DNA from: UBA1723 sp018066165 | GTDB lineage: Bacteria > Bacteroidota > Bacteroidia > Bacteroidales > Paludibacteraceae | Length of the DNA stretch: 18,744 nucleotides | Assembly (NCBI GenBank): GCA_018066165.1 | Contig: JAGHRX010000024.1 | Location: 1-18,744, forward strand | Direction: 5' to 3' | The notes under the pieces: model-generated | What the model was told of the DNA's origin: nothing | What the model saw: only the letters and a program-made list of their open reading frames with translations | Database searches by the model: none | Position numbers and translations under genes: made by a program | Part shown: positions 1 to 6,088 of the stretch, in pieces | How positions within the stretch are numbered: the stretch's first letter is position 1 | Layout of the letters: each line of letters opens with the position of its first letter

Positions 1-95
1 CAATACGACGGCAAATTAATACAAAAAGCGAACCGTCAACGAGTATTCTTTTTACACATTTTAGAAAAAGAATTATAATTTAAAATTATCACAAA
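1..95. other. Partial upstream region of gdhA
   Basis: A+T-rich leader before the glutamate dehydrogenase start. I see no good match to the Bacteroidetes -7 box (TAnnTTTG) and no Shine-Dalgarno sequence; the 30 bases before the ATG are almost all A and T, usual for strongly translated genes in this phylum. The promoter is either divergent or lies before the window. Confidence 0.4.
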
Positions 96-1457
96 ATGAG
101 CAACAAGATGGTTGAGGATTTCATGGCGAAAGTTATCGCTAAGAATCCAGGTGAAGAGGTATTTCACCAGGCTGTACGTGAGGTAGTAGAGAGCTTACTA
201 CCATTCATCGAGGCAAATCCTAAGTACAAAGAGGCTAAGATTCTTGAGAGAATGTGCGAGCCTGAAAGAGTAATCATCTTCCGTGTTCCTTGGATCGACG
301 ATAAGGGCGAGTTCCAGATCAACCGTGGTTTCCGCGTACAGATGAACTCAGCTATCGGACCTTACAAAGGCGGTATCCGTCTTCACCCTTCAGTAAACCT
401 TGGTCTTTTGAAGTTCCTTGCATTCGAGCAGGTTCTTAAGAACTCTTTGACTACTCTACCAATGGGTGGTGGTAAAGGTGGTTCAGACTTCGACCCTAAG
501 GGCAAGTCAGACAACGAGGTTATGCGTTTCTGCCAGAGCTTCATGACAGAGCTTTCAAAGCACATTGGAGCTGACACAGACGTTCCTGCAGGTGATATAG
601 GTACAGGTGCTCGTGAGGTTGGTTACATGTTCGGTCAGTACAAGAGACTTCGCAACGAGTTTACAGGTGTTCTAACTGGTAAGGGTCTACAGTTCGGTGG
701 TTCATTGATCCGTCCTGAGGCAACTGGTTACGGTACAACATATTTCGCACAGTACATGCTTGAGACTAAGGGTGATAGCTTGAAGGGTAAGACTGTAGCT
801 ATCTCTGGTTCAGGTAACGTAGCACAGTACGCTGTTGAGAAGTGTACTCAGCTAGGTGCAAAGGTTCTTACAGTTTCTGACTCTAACGGTACTATCTACG
901 ATGCAGACGGTATCGACGCAGCTAAGCTTGCATTCATCTTCGATTTGAAGAATGTTAAGCGTGGTCGTATCAAGGAGTACGCTGCTAAGTATCCATCAGC
1001 TAAGTACTACGAGAACGCACGTCCTTGGCAGATCGCTGAGATCAAGACTCTAGATGTAGCTATGCCATGTGCAACTCAGAACGAGCTTGATGAGGCTGAT
1101 GCAAAGGCACTTCTTGCTAAGGGTGTTAAGGTTGTTGCTGAGGGTGCTAACATGCCTTCTACAGAAGAGGCAGTTAAGGCATTCATCGACGCTAAAATCC
1201 TTTACGCTCCAGGTAAGGCTTCTAACGCTGGTGGTGTTGCAACTTCAGGTCTTGAGATGTGTCAGAACTCTGCTCGTCTATCATGGACAGCTGAGGAGGT
1301 TGACAACAAGCTTAAGGGTATCATGAAGGACATCCACGACAACTGTGTTAAGTACGGTAAGGATGAGAAGACAGGTGTTGTTAACTACGTTAAGGGTGCT
1401 AACATCGCTGGATTCGTTAAGGTTGCTGACGCTATGTTGGCTCAGGGTCTTTGCTAA
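96..1457 (+). CDS. gdhA: NADP-type glutamate dehydrogenase (hexameric family)
   Basis: Cytoplasmic enzyme that interconverts 2-oxoglutarate plus ammonium and glutamate; this form normally works in the assimilating direction with NADPH. The 453-residue length is typical of the small hexameric family. Substrate-site lysines are visible at Lys91 (PYKGGIR), Lys115 (EQVLKNSL) and Lys127 (PMGGGKGG), with the catalytic aspartate at Asp167 (VPAGDIGTGAREVG). The Rossmann domain follows, with GSGNVA near 238-243 and SDSNG at 261-265; the latter resembles NADP-specific enzymes such as that of E. coli, so NADP is inferred rather than proven. The start at 96 gives the expected N-terminus. Codon use is highly biased (Lys almost always AAG), suggesting high expression. 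A terminator follows and ddh has its own promoter, so the two are probably separate transcripts. Confidence 0.97.
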   Translation: MSNKMVEDFMAKVIAKNPGEEVFHQAVREVVESLLPFIEANPKYKEAKILERMCEPERVIIFRVPWIDDKGEFQINRGFRVQMNSAIGPYKGGIRLHPSVNLGLLKFLAFEQVLKNSLTTLPMGGGKGGSDFDPKGKSDNEVMRFCQSFMTELSKHIGADTDVPAGDIGTGAREVGYMFGQYKRLRNEFTGVLTGKGLQFGGSLIRPEATGYGTTYFAQYMLETKGDSLKGKTVAISGSGNVAQYAVEKCTQLGAKVLTVSDSNGTIYDADGIDAAKLAFIFDLKNVKRGRIKEYAAKYPSAKYYENARPWQIAEIKTLDVAMPCATQNELDEADAKALLAKGVKVVAEGANMPSTEEAVKAFIDAKILYAPGKASNAGGVATSGLEMCQNSARLSWTAEEVDNKLKGIMKDIHDNCVKYGKDEKTGVVNYVKGANIAGFVKVADAMLAQGLC

Positions 1458-1480
1458 TCCCGTCTTGATATAAGCAAAAC

Positions 1481-1530
1481 AGAAAGGATAGGCTATCGAA
1501 GAAATTTGAATGTCTGTCCTTTCTTTTTTT
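1481..1530 (+). terminator. Rho-independent terminator of gdhA
   Basis: Arms 1481-1491 (AGAAAGGATAG) and 1514-1524 (CTGTCCTTTCT) pair over 11 bp with one G-T wobble, followed by an unbroken T run to 1530. It sits 23 bases after the gdhA stop. The T run is directly upstream of the ddh promoter, so termination and initiation signals are packed together. Confidence 0.85.
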
Positions 1531-1543
1531 AATTCTTTCGTAT

Positions 1544-1551
1544 TATCTTTG
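1544..1551 (+). promoter_or_regulatory. Promoter -7 box of ddh
   Basis: TATCTTTG matches the Bacteroidetes -7 consensus TAnnTTTG exactly. It is about 67 bases before the ddh start. The -33 position falls in the T run of the gdhA terminator (around 1520-1523, TTTC), an imperfect TTTG match. Confidence 0.7.
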
Positions 1552-1562
1552 CGACGCGAAAG

Positions 1563-1580
1563 AAATTCAATTTTGAATTT
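1563..1580. promoter_or_regulatory. Inverted repeat in the ddh leader, possible operator
   Basis: AAATTCAA (1563-1570) and TTGAATTT (1573-1580) are perfect 8-bp inverted arms around two bases, starting 11 bases after the end of the -7 box. Further ATTCAA/ATTCAG copies follow before the start codon. The place suits an operator or a leader hairpin, but A+T-rich leaders give such repeats by chance, so this is only a candidate. Confidence 0.35.
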
Positions 1581-1618
1581 AATCACATAACACAATTCAA
1601 ATATATCAAAATTCAGAT

Positions 1619-2515
1619 ATGGCTAAATTGAGAATCGCTGTAGTAGGCTACGGCAATATCGGAAGATATTCAATCGAAGCTCTTAGAGCAGCTGAGGACA
1701 TGGAGATCGCTGGTGTTGTAAGAAGAAACGCAAGCGTCGTTCCAGACGAGATCAAGGATTTGAAGGTTGTTTCTAACATCGACGAGTTAGGCAAGGTAGA
1801 CGTTGCTATTCTTGCAACTCCAACTCGTGACGTTCCTGCAACTGCTTCAGCATTGTTGGCAAAGGGAATCTGCACTGTAGATAGCTACGATATCCACGGT
1901 GGAATCTGGGATCTACGTCAGCAGCTTGACGCAATCGCAAAGAAGAACGGCACAGCCGCTATCATCTCTGCAGGTTGGGATCCAGGTACAGACTCAGTAA
2001 TCCGTACTCTTCTTATGGGTATGGCTCCTAAGGGTATCACATATACTAACTTCGGACCTGGTATGAGTATGGGACACTCAGTTGTCGCTCGCTCAAAGAA
2101 GGGTGTGAAGAACGCTCTATCAATGACTATTCCATTGGGCACAAGCGTACACCGCCGTATGGTATACGTTGAGCTTGAGGATGGTGCAACTCTTGAGGAG
2201 GTAACAAAGGAGATCAGGGCTGACGACTACTTCGCACACGACGAGACTCACGTCATCCCAGTAGCAAGCGTTGACGACGTTCGCGACATGGGCCACGGTG
2301 TTCTTCTTGAGCGTAAGGGTGTGAGCGGTAAGACTCAGAACCAGTTGTTCACATTCACAATGAAGATCAACAACCCAGCTTTGACAGCTCAGGTACTTGT
2401 ATCTTGCTGTAGAGCCGTTAAGAAGCAGAACGCAGGTTGCTACACACTTCCTGAGATCGCTCCAATGGATCTTCTTGCTGGAGACAGAGAGACTCTTATC
2501 AAGGCTCTTGTATAA
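1619..2515 (+). CDS. ddh: meso-Diaminopimelate D-dehydrogenase
   Basis: NADPH-dependent cytoplasmic enzyme that reductively aminates tetrahydrodipicolinate with ammonium to meso-diaminopimelate in one step, bypassing the succinylase, acetylase and aminotransferase routes to lysine and peptidoglycan precursors. Seen in the 298 residues: an N-terminal dinucleotide fold with GYGNIG at 10-15 and an Arg-Arg pair at 35-36, the usual contact for the NADP 2'-phosphate; DSYDIHG near 88-94; SAGWDPG at 117-123; and FGPGMSMGHS near 145-154, which lines the substrate site in this family. Length agrees with known Ddh proteins. The ATG lies in an A+T-rich leader without Shine-Dalgarno. Like gdhA it spends NADPH and ammonium, and it shares the same strong codon bias. 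No frameshift or missing key residue is visible. Confidence 0.95.
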   Translation: MAKLRIAVVGYGNIGRYSIEALRAAEDMEIAGVVRRNASVVPDEIKDLKVVSNIDELGKVDVAILATPTRDVPATASALLAKGICTVDSYDIHGGIWDLRQQLDAIAKKNGTAAIISAGWDPGTDSVIRTLLMGMAPKGITYTNFGPGMSMGHSVVARSKKGVKNALSMTIPLGTSVHRRMVYVELEDGATLEEVTKEIRADDYFAHDETHVIPVASVDDVRDMGHGVLLERKGVSGKTQNQLFTFTMKINNPALTAQVLVSCCRAVKKQNAGCYTLPEIAPMDLLAGDRETLIKALV

Positions 2516-2531
2516 ATCCCGATTATACAAT

Positions 2532-2563
2532 TTGTAAAGACGCGAGATCTCGCGTCTCTACAA
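2532..2563. repeat. 32-base near-perfect palindrome (REP-like copy 1)
   Basis: Both halves read TTGTA(A/G)AGACGCGAG inward, with only one non-complementary pair, and the centre is AGATCT. It starts 17 bases after the ddh stop and has no T run, so it is not a simple terminator; it could protect the mRNA 3' end. Its right half (AGATCTCGCGTCTCTACAA, 2545-2563) recurs exactly at 18547-18565, and its left half (GTAAAGACGCGAGAT, 2534-2548) recurs inverted at 17564-17578; both of those lie inside comEC. Confidence 0.85.
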
Positions 2564-2572
2564 CAAAATAAC

Positions 2573-2613
2573 AAAGCGGTGATTGCATTTGCAGTAGCCG
2601 CTTTATTTATTTT
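2573..2613 (+). terminator. Terminator downstream of ddh
   Basis: AAAGCGG (2573-2579) pairs with CCGCTTT (2598-2604), followed by ATTTATTTT. An inner pair TGCA/TGCA (2584-2587, 2590-2593) may extend the hairpin. It probably ends the ddh transcript. Confidence 0.75.
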
Positions 2614-2616
2614 AAG

Positions 2617-2651
2617 TTTCAGGTTTCAAGTTTCAGGTTTCAGGTTTCAGG
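2617..2651 (+). repeat. Tandem 7-bp repeat, five units of TTTCAGG
   Basis: Five head-to-tail units at 2617, 2624, 2631, 2638 and 2645; the second reads TTTCAAG, the rest are identical. The last unit runs into the hairpin at 2648-2664. No reading frame or known element explains it. Confidence 0.85.
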
Positions 2652-2668
2652 TCCAGCGGACCTGTTTT
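2648..2668 (+). terminator. CAGGTCC/GGACCTG hairpin with short T run
   Basis: Perfect 7-bp arms (2648-2654, 2658-2664) around the loop AGC, followed by TTTT. It looks like a weak or remnant terminator fused to the 7-bp repeat array. A second small hairpin, CCTGC-GAA-GCAGG, follows at 2692-2704. Confidence 0.5.
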
Positions 2669-2707
2669 GACAAAGTCAAGGGTAGCCGATTCCTGCGAAG
2701 CAGGTGT

Positions 2708-2790
2708 CGGGGATTAATATCGGGGAATTAATATCGGGGAATTAATATCGGGGAATTAATATCGTGATATTGATTTCGGGTTATCGACGT
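2708..2790 (+). repeat. Tandem array of a 14-bp unit, decaying to one side
   Basis: The unit CGGGGAATTAATAT appears exactly at 2721, 2735 and 2749. A 13-base variant at 2708 lacks one A. Diverged 14-base units follow at 2763 (CGTGATATTGATTT) and 2777 (CGGGTTATCGACGT), and a longer relative starts at 2791, ending near 2815. The array lies 120 bases before the -33 box of the malic enzyme promoter. The 14-bp period is neither a CRISPR nor a codon-based repeat. Confidence 0.9.
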
Positions 2791-2910
2791 CGGGTTATAT
2801 AATCGACGTTGACAATTTTGAAATAAAATTCCAATTTGCATTTCAAATTCACACAAAAATGCAATAAAAATTCATTTTTTAATAGCAAATGAGTTATAAA
2901 ACATATATTT

Positions 2911-2942
2911 TTTGCATTTTCTTAACAAAAAGCATATCTTTG
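2911..2942 (+). promoter_or_regulatory. Promoter of the malic enzyme gene
   Basis: TTTG (2911-2914) at -33 and TATCTTTG (2935-2942) at -7 are separated by 20 bases, an almost ideal Bacteroidetes housekeeping promoter. The predicted transcript start near 2949 leaves a leader of about 36 bases. Confidence 0.85.
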
Positions 2943-2984
2943 CAATATAATAAACGTGAATAAGAACATTTTTAGAATTATACA

Positions 2985-5258
2985 ATGGACAACAAAAAGA
3001 TGAGTGATGCACTTAAGTATCACGCAGAGGGACGCCCTGGTAAGATCCAGGTGATCCCAACAAAGCCTACTGCAACTCAGAGAGACCTTTCATTGGCTTA
3101 CTCTCCAGGTGTTGCTGAACCATGTTTGGAAATCCAGAAAGACAACAACTTTGCTTACGACTACACTGCAAAGGGAAATCTTGTAGCTGTAATCTCTAAC
3201 GGTACTGCAGTGCTTGGTCTTGGAGACATAGGCGCAGTTGCTGGAAAGCCAGTTATGGAAGGTAAGGGCTTGTTGTTCAAGATCTTCGCAGACGTTGATG
3301 TATTCGACATCGAGGTTAACGAGAAGAACATTGACAAGTTCTGTGAGGTAGTAAAGGCAATCGCTCCTACATTCGGAGGTATCAACCTTGAGGACATCAA
3401 GGCTCCTGAGTGTTTCGAGATCGAGGACAGACTAAAGGCTGAGCTTGACATTCCTTTGATGCACGACGACCAGCACGGTACAGCTATCATCTCTTCTGCA
3501 GCTCTTTTGAACGCTCTTGAGGTTGCAGGCAAGAAGATCGAGGACGCTAAGATCGTTGTTAACGGTGCAGGTGCAGCAGCAAACTCATGTACTCGTCTAT
3601 ATGTAGCTCTTGGTGCACAGAAGAAGAACATCGTAATGTGCGACTCTAAGGGAGTTATCAACTCTAAGAGAACTGATCTTAACCCACGCAAGGAGGAGTT
3701 TAAGACAGATCGCGACATCAACACTTTAGAGGAGGCAGTTAAGGGTGCTGACGTATTCTTGGGATTGTCAAAGGGTAACGTATTGTCTCAGGACATGGTT
3801 CGCTCAATGGCCAGCAACCCAATCGTGTTCGCTCTTGCAAACCCTAACCCAGAGATCACTTACGAGGATGCTATGGCATCTCGTCCAGATATCATCTTCG
3901 GAACAGGTCGTTCGGATTATCCTAACCAGATCAACAACGTACTTGGATTCCCTTATATCTTCCGTGGTGCTCTTGATACTCACTCAAAGGCAATCAACGA
4001 GGAGATGAAGCTTGCAGCCGTTCGTGCTCTTGCAGAGTTGGCTAAGAAGCCAGTTCCAGAGATCGTAAGCAAGGCATACGGTGGTAAGACAATGGCATTC
4101 GGTAAGGAGTATTTGATTCCTACAGCTCTTGACCCACGTCTACTTGAGACAGTTGCTCCAGCAGTTGCAAAGGCAGCTATCGAGAGTGGTGTTGCACGTC
4201 ACGAGATCAAGGATTGGGATCTTTACCGTGAGCAGCTACGTCACCGCATGGGCTTGAACAACAAGCTAATCGACGGTCTACGTGTTCGTGCTAAGAAGGC
4301 TCCTAAGAAGGTGGTATTCTCTGAGCCAAACTGTGTAAGCGTACTTGAGGCAGCAGTTTCTGCTAAGGCTGACGGTATCTGCGTTCCAGTTCTTGTTGGT
4401 AACGAGACAAACATCGCTCGCATCGCAGAGGAGAACAACATCAATATCTCAGGAATCGAAATCATCAACAACCGTGCAGAGAGCCAGAACTCACGTCGCG
4501 AGCGCTACGCTAAGTACTTGGCAGAGAAGAACGCACGTTCAGGTTACACATACGCTGAGAGCCTTGAGTTGATGTTCAACCGCAGCTACTTCGCTACAAT
4601 GATGGTTGAGATGGGCGACGCAGACGCTATGGTATGCGGTGTTTACACTAAGTACACAGACGCTATCAAGCCAGCTCTTGAGATCGTAGGAACTCGTGAG
4701 GGAATCAACCACATCGCAGCACTTAACATCGTCAACACAGCTAAGGGAACATACTTCTTGGCAGACACATTGGTTAACAACCACCCAACTGCAGAGGCAC
4801 TTGAGGAAATCGTTAAGTTGACTAACGACAGCGTTAAGATCTTCGACGTCGATCCAGTTATCGCAATGCTTTCTTACAGCAACTTCGGCGCTGACAACAC
4901 TGGTACTCCAGTTACAGTTCACAAGGCAGTAGAGAGCCTACACAAGAACCACCCAGAGATCTTGGTAGACGGTGAGATGCAGGTTAACTTCGCACTTGAC
5001 AAGGATCTTCGTTCAGCAACATACCCATTCTCTAAGCTTGAGGGCAAGGATGTCAACACATTGATCTTCCCTAACCTAAGCTCAGCTAACATCACTTACA
5101 AGACTCTTCTTTCTATGGGTCTTGCTGAGAACGTTGGCCCAGTTCAGATGGGATTGAAGAAGCCTATCTACGTTTGTGAGCCAGAGGCATCAGTACGTGA
5201 CATCATGAACATCGTAACTATCGCAGTTATCGACGCTCAGATCAACGGAAAGAAGTAA
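2985..5258 (+). CDS. maeB: NADP-dependent malic enzyme with phosphotransacetylase-like C-terminal domain
   Basis: Oxidative decarboxylation of malate to pyruvate and CO2, normally producing NADPH. The malic enzyme part covers about residues 1-430: Tyr39 in SLAYSPGVAEPC and Lys94 in PVMEGKGLLFK are the expected catalytic acid and base; Glu136-Asp137 (NLEDI) and Asp162 (MHDDQHGTAI) the metal ligands; GAGAAA near 195 and ALANPNPEI near 283 belong to the dinucleotide domain. Residues about 430-757 match the phosphotransacetylase fold; in MaeB-type enzymes this part has no known transacetylase activity and mediates allosteric control by acetyl-CoA. The 757-residue length fits MaeB. Its own promoter and terminator make it monocistronic. 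Codon bias is as strong as in gdhA and ddh. Cofactor preference is inferred from family membership. Confidence 0.95.
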   Translation: MDNKKMSDALKYHAEGRPGKIQVIPTKPTATQRDLSLAYSPGVAEPCLEIQKDNNFAYDYTAKGNLVAVISNGTAVLGLGDIGAVAGKPVMEGKGLLFKIFADVDVFDIEVNEKNIDKFCEVVKAIAPTFGGINLEDIKAPECFEIEDRLKAELDIPLMHDDQHGTAIISSAALLNALEVAGKKIEDAKIVVNGAGAAANSCTRLYVALGAQKKNIVMCDSKGVINSKRTDLNPRKEEFKTDRDINTLEEAVKGADVFLGLSKGNVLSQDMVRSMASNPIVFALANPNPEITYEDAMASRPDIIFGTGRSDYPNQINNVLGFPYIFRGALDTHSKAINEEMKLAAVRALAELAKKPVPEIVSKAYGGKTMAFGKEYLIPTALDPRLLETVAPAVAKAAIESGVARHEIKDWDLYREQLRHRMGLNNKLIDGLRVRAKKAPKKVVFSEPNCVSVLEAAVSAKADGICVPVLVGNETNIARIAEENNINISGIEIINNRAESQNSRRERYAKYLAEKNARSGYTYAESLELMFNRSYFATMMVEMGDADAMVCGVYTKYTDAIKPALEIVGTREGINHIAALNIVNTAKGTYFLADTLVNNHPTAEALEEIVKLTNDSVKIFDVDPVIAMLSYSNFGADNTGTPVTVHKAVESLHKNHPEILVDGEMQVNFALDKDLRSATYPFSKLEGKDVNTLIFPNLSSANITYKTLLSMGLAENVGPVQMGLKKPIYVCEPEASVRDIMNIVTIAVIDAQINGKK

Positions 5259-5280
5259 TCCATTAGGGTTAATCATACGA

Positions 5281-5311
5281 AAGGCTGCTCATTTTGGGCA
5301 GCCTTTTTTAT
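5281..5311 (+). terminator. Terminator of the malic enzyme gene
   Basis: AAGGCTGC (5281-5288) pairs with GCAGCCTT (5298-5305); two more pairs inside leave an ATTTT loop, and a T run follows. It begins 23 bases after the stop codon. Confidence 0.9.
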
Positions 5312-5439
5312 TTTTAACGAAATTCACACAATAAAAAATAAATATTTCCGTTATATATTCGGTGTGGTTTATGGGAACTTGGAAAATCATAAATAATGCT
5401 AAAATTGAAAAAGCATAGAAAAAAGTCGGCAAAAAATAT

Positions 5440-5447
5440 TACTTTTG
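5440..5447 (+). promoter_or_regulatory. Promoter -7 box for ruvA-sprA
   Basis: TACTTTTG fits TAnnTTTG, 25 bases before the ruvA start. No TTTG stands at the expected -33 spacing, so the promoter may be moderate. It would serve ruvA and, given the 16-base gap, also sprA. Confidence 0.55.
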
Positions 5448-5472
5448 CCTAAATTATGATATAATAGGCTTT

Positions 5473-6072
5473 ATGTACGAATATATATCAGGCAAGATTA
5501 TAGAATTAAATCCTACCAACGTGGTAGTTGAAGCCGGGCAGGTGGGATACAACATAAATATTAGTCTCACTACTTACGCTGCGCTTGAGGGAAAAAGCGA
5601 AGCGAGAGTGTATGTGCAGCTGATCGTCAGAGAGGATGCGCATCTTCTATATGGGTTTGCAGACAAACGTGAGCGTGAAGTGTTCAATCTACTGACATCT
5701 GTCAGTGGAGTCGGAGTAAACACAGCGCGTTTGATTCTATCATCCTATACATCAGCGGAATTGGCAAATGTGATTATGTCCGACGACGTGGTTGCTATCA
5801 AAGGTGTCAAAGGTATTGGATTGAAGACAGCACAGAAGATCATTATTGAGTTAAAGGATAAAATCAAGGAATATGCAGTCGACAGTGATGCGTCAGCTCC
5901 GGCAGGAAGCGCCGCAATCCAGGCCAAAGAAGAGGCTGTCGCAGCATTGGTGATGATGGATTGTGCGAAACCTGCAGCAGAGAAGGTTGTGACGGCTATA
6001 CTAAAAGCTACACCTAACGCTACTGTAGTCCAGTTGATTAAAGAGGCATTGGCCCAACTAAAACGAGTATAA
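5473..6072 (+). CDS. ruvA: Holliday junction branch migration protein RuvA
   Basis: DNA-binding subunit of the RuvAB complex, which binds four-way junctions as a tetramer and loads the RuvB motor for branch migration in recombinational repair. The 199 residues show the three expected parts: an N-terminal OB fold (1-65, start MYEYISGKI), two helix-hairpin-helix motifs with SVSGVGVNTA at 76-85 and IKGVKGIGLKTAQKI at 109-123, and, after a Ala/Ser-rich linker (about 137-148), a three-helix C-terminal domain (150-199) that contacts RuvB. Codon use is more mixed than in the genes upstream. sprA begins 16 bases after the stop, so the two are probably co-transcribed. From memory, ruvA next to sprA recurs across Bacteroidetes without a known functional link. 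Confidence 0.96.
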   Translation: MYEYISGKIIELNPTNVVVEAGQVGYNINISLTTYAALEGKSEARVYVQLIVREDAHLLYGFADKREREVFNLLTSVSGVGVNTARLILSSYTSAELANVIMSDDVVAIKGVKGIGLKTAQKIIIELKDKIKEYAVDSDASAPAGSAAIQAKEEAVAALVMMDCAKPAAEKVVTAILKATPNATVVQLIKEALAQLKRV

Positions 6073-6088
6073 TTAAGAATATATATAG

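Larger units (their letters stand above)
2516..2984. other. Repeat-rich intergenic region between ddh and malic enzyme gene
   Basis: This 469-base gap holds, in order, a 32-base palindrome, the ddh terminator, a 7-bp tandem repeat, two small hairpins, a 14-bp tandem array, an A+T-rich stretch (about 2815-2910) with a small AATTTG/CAAATT inverted repeat at 2833-2849, and the malic enzyme promoter. I find no convincing coding sequence, tRNA or riboswitch in it. Confidence 0.7.

Noticed and set aside
1457..1618. Lysine or glutamine riboswitch before ddh
   Set aside because: The leader after the predicted start is only about 60 bases and shows no riboswitch fold; only a short inverted repeat is visible.
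2708..2790. CRISPR array
   Set aside because: The 14-bp units abut directly without spacers, and no cas genes are present.
3161..3724. Long open frame on the minus strand within the malic enzyme gene
   Set aside because: It mirrors a strongly codon-biased gene, has no recognisable domain, promoter or leader, and the plus-strand protein is fully explained. The same holds for 4539-4922, 1281-1595, 2120-2530 and 10450-10992.
4270..5258. Separate phosphotransacetylase gene
   Set aside because: The domain is fused in frame with malic enzyme without a stop or internal start signal, as in MaeB proteins, so it was kept as one gene.
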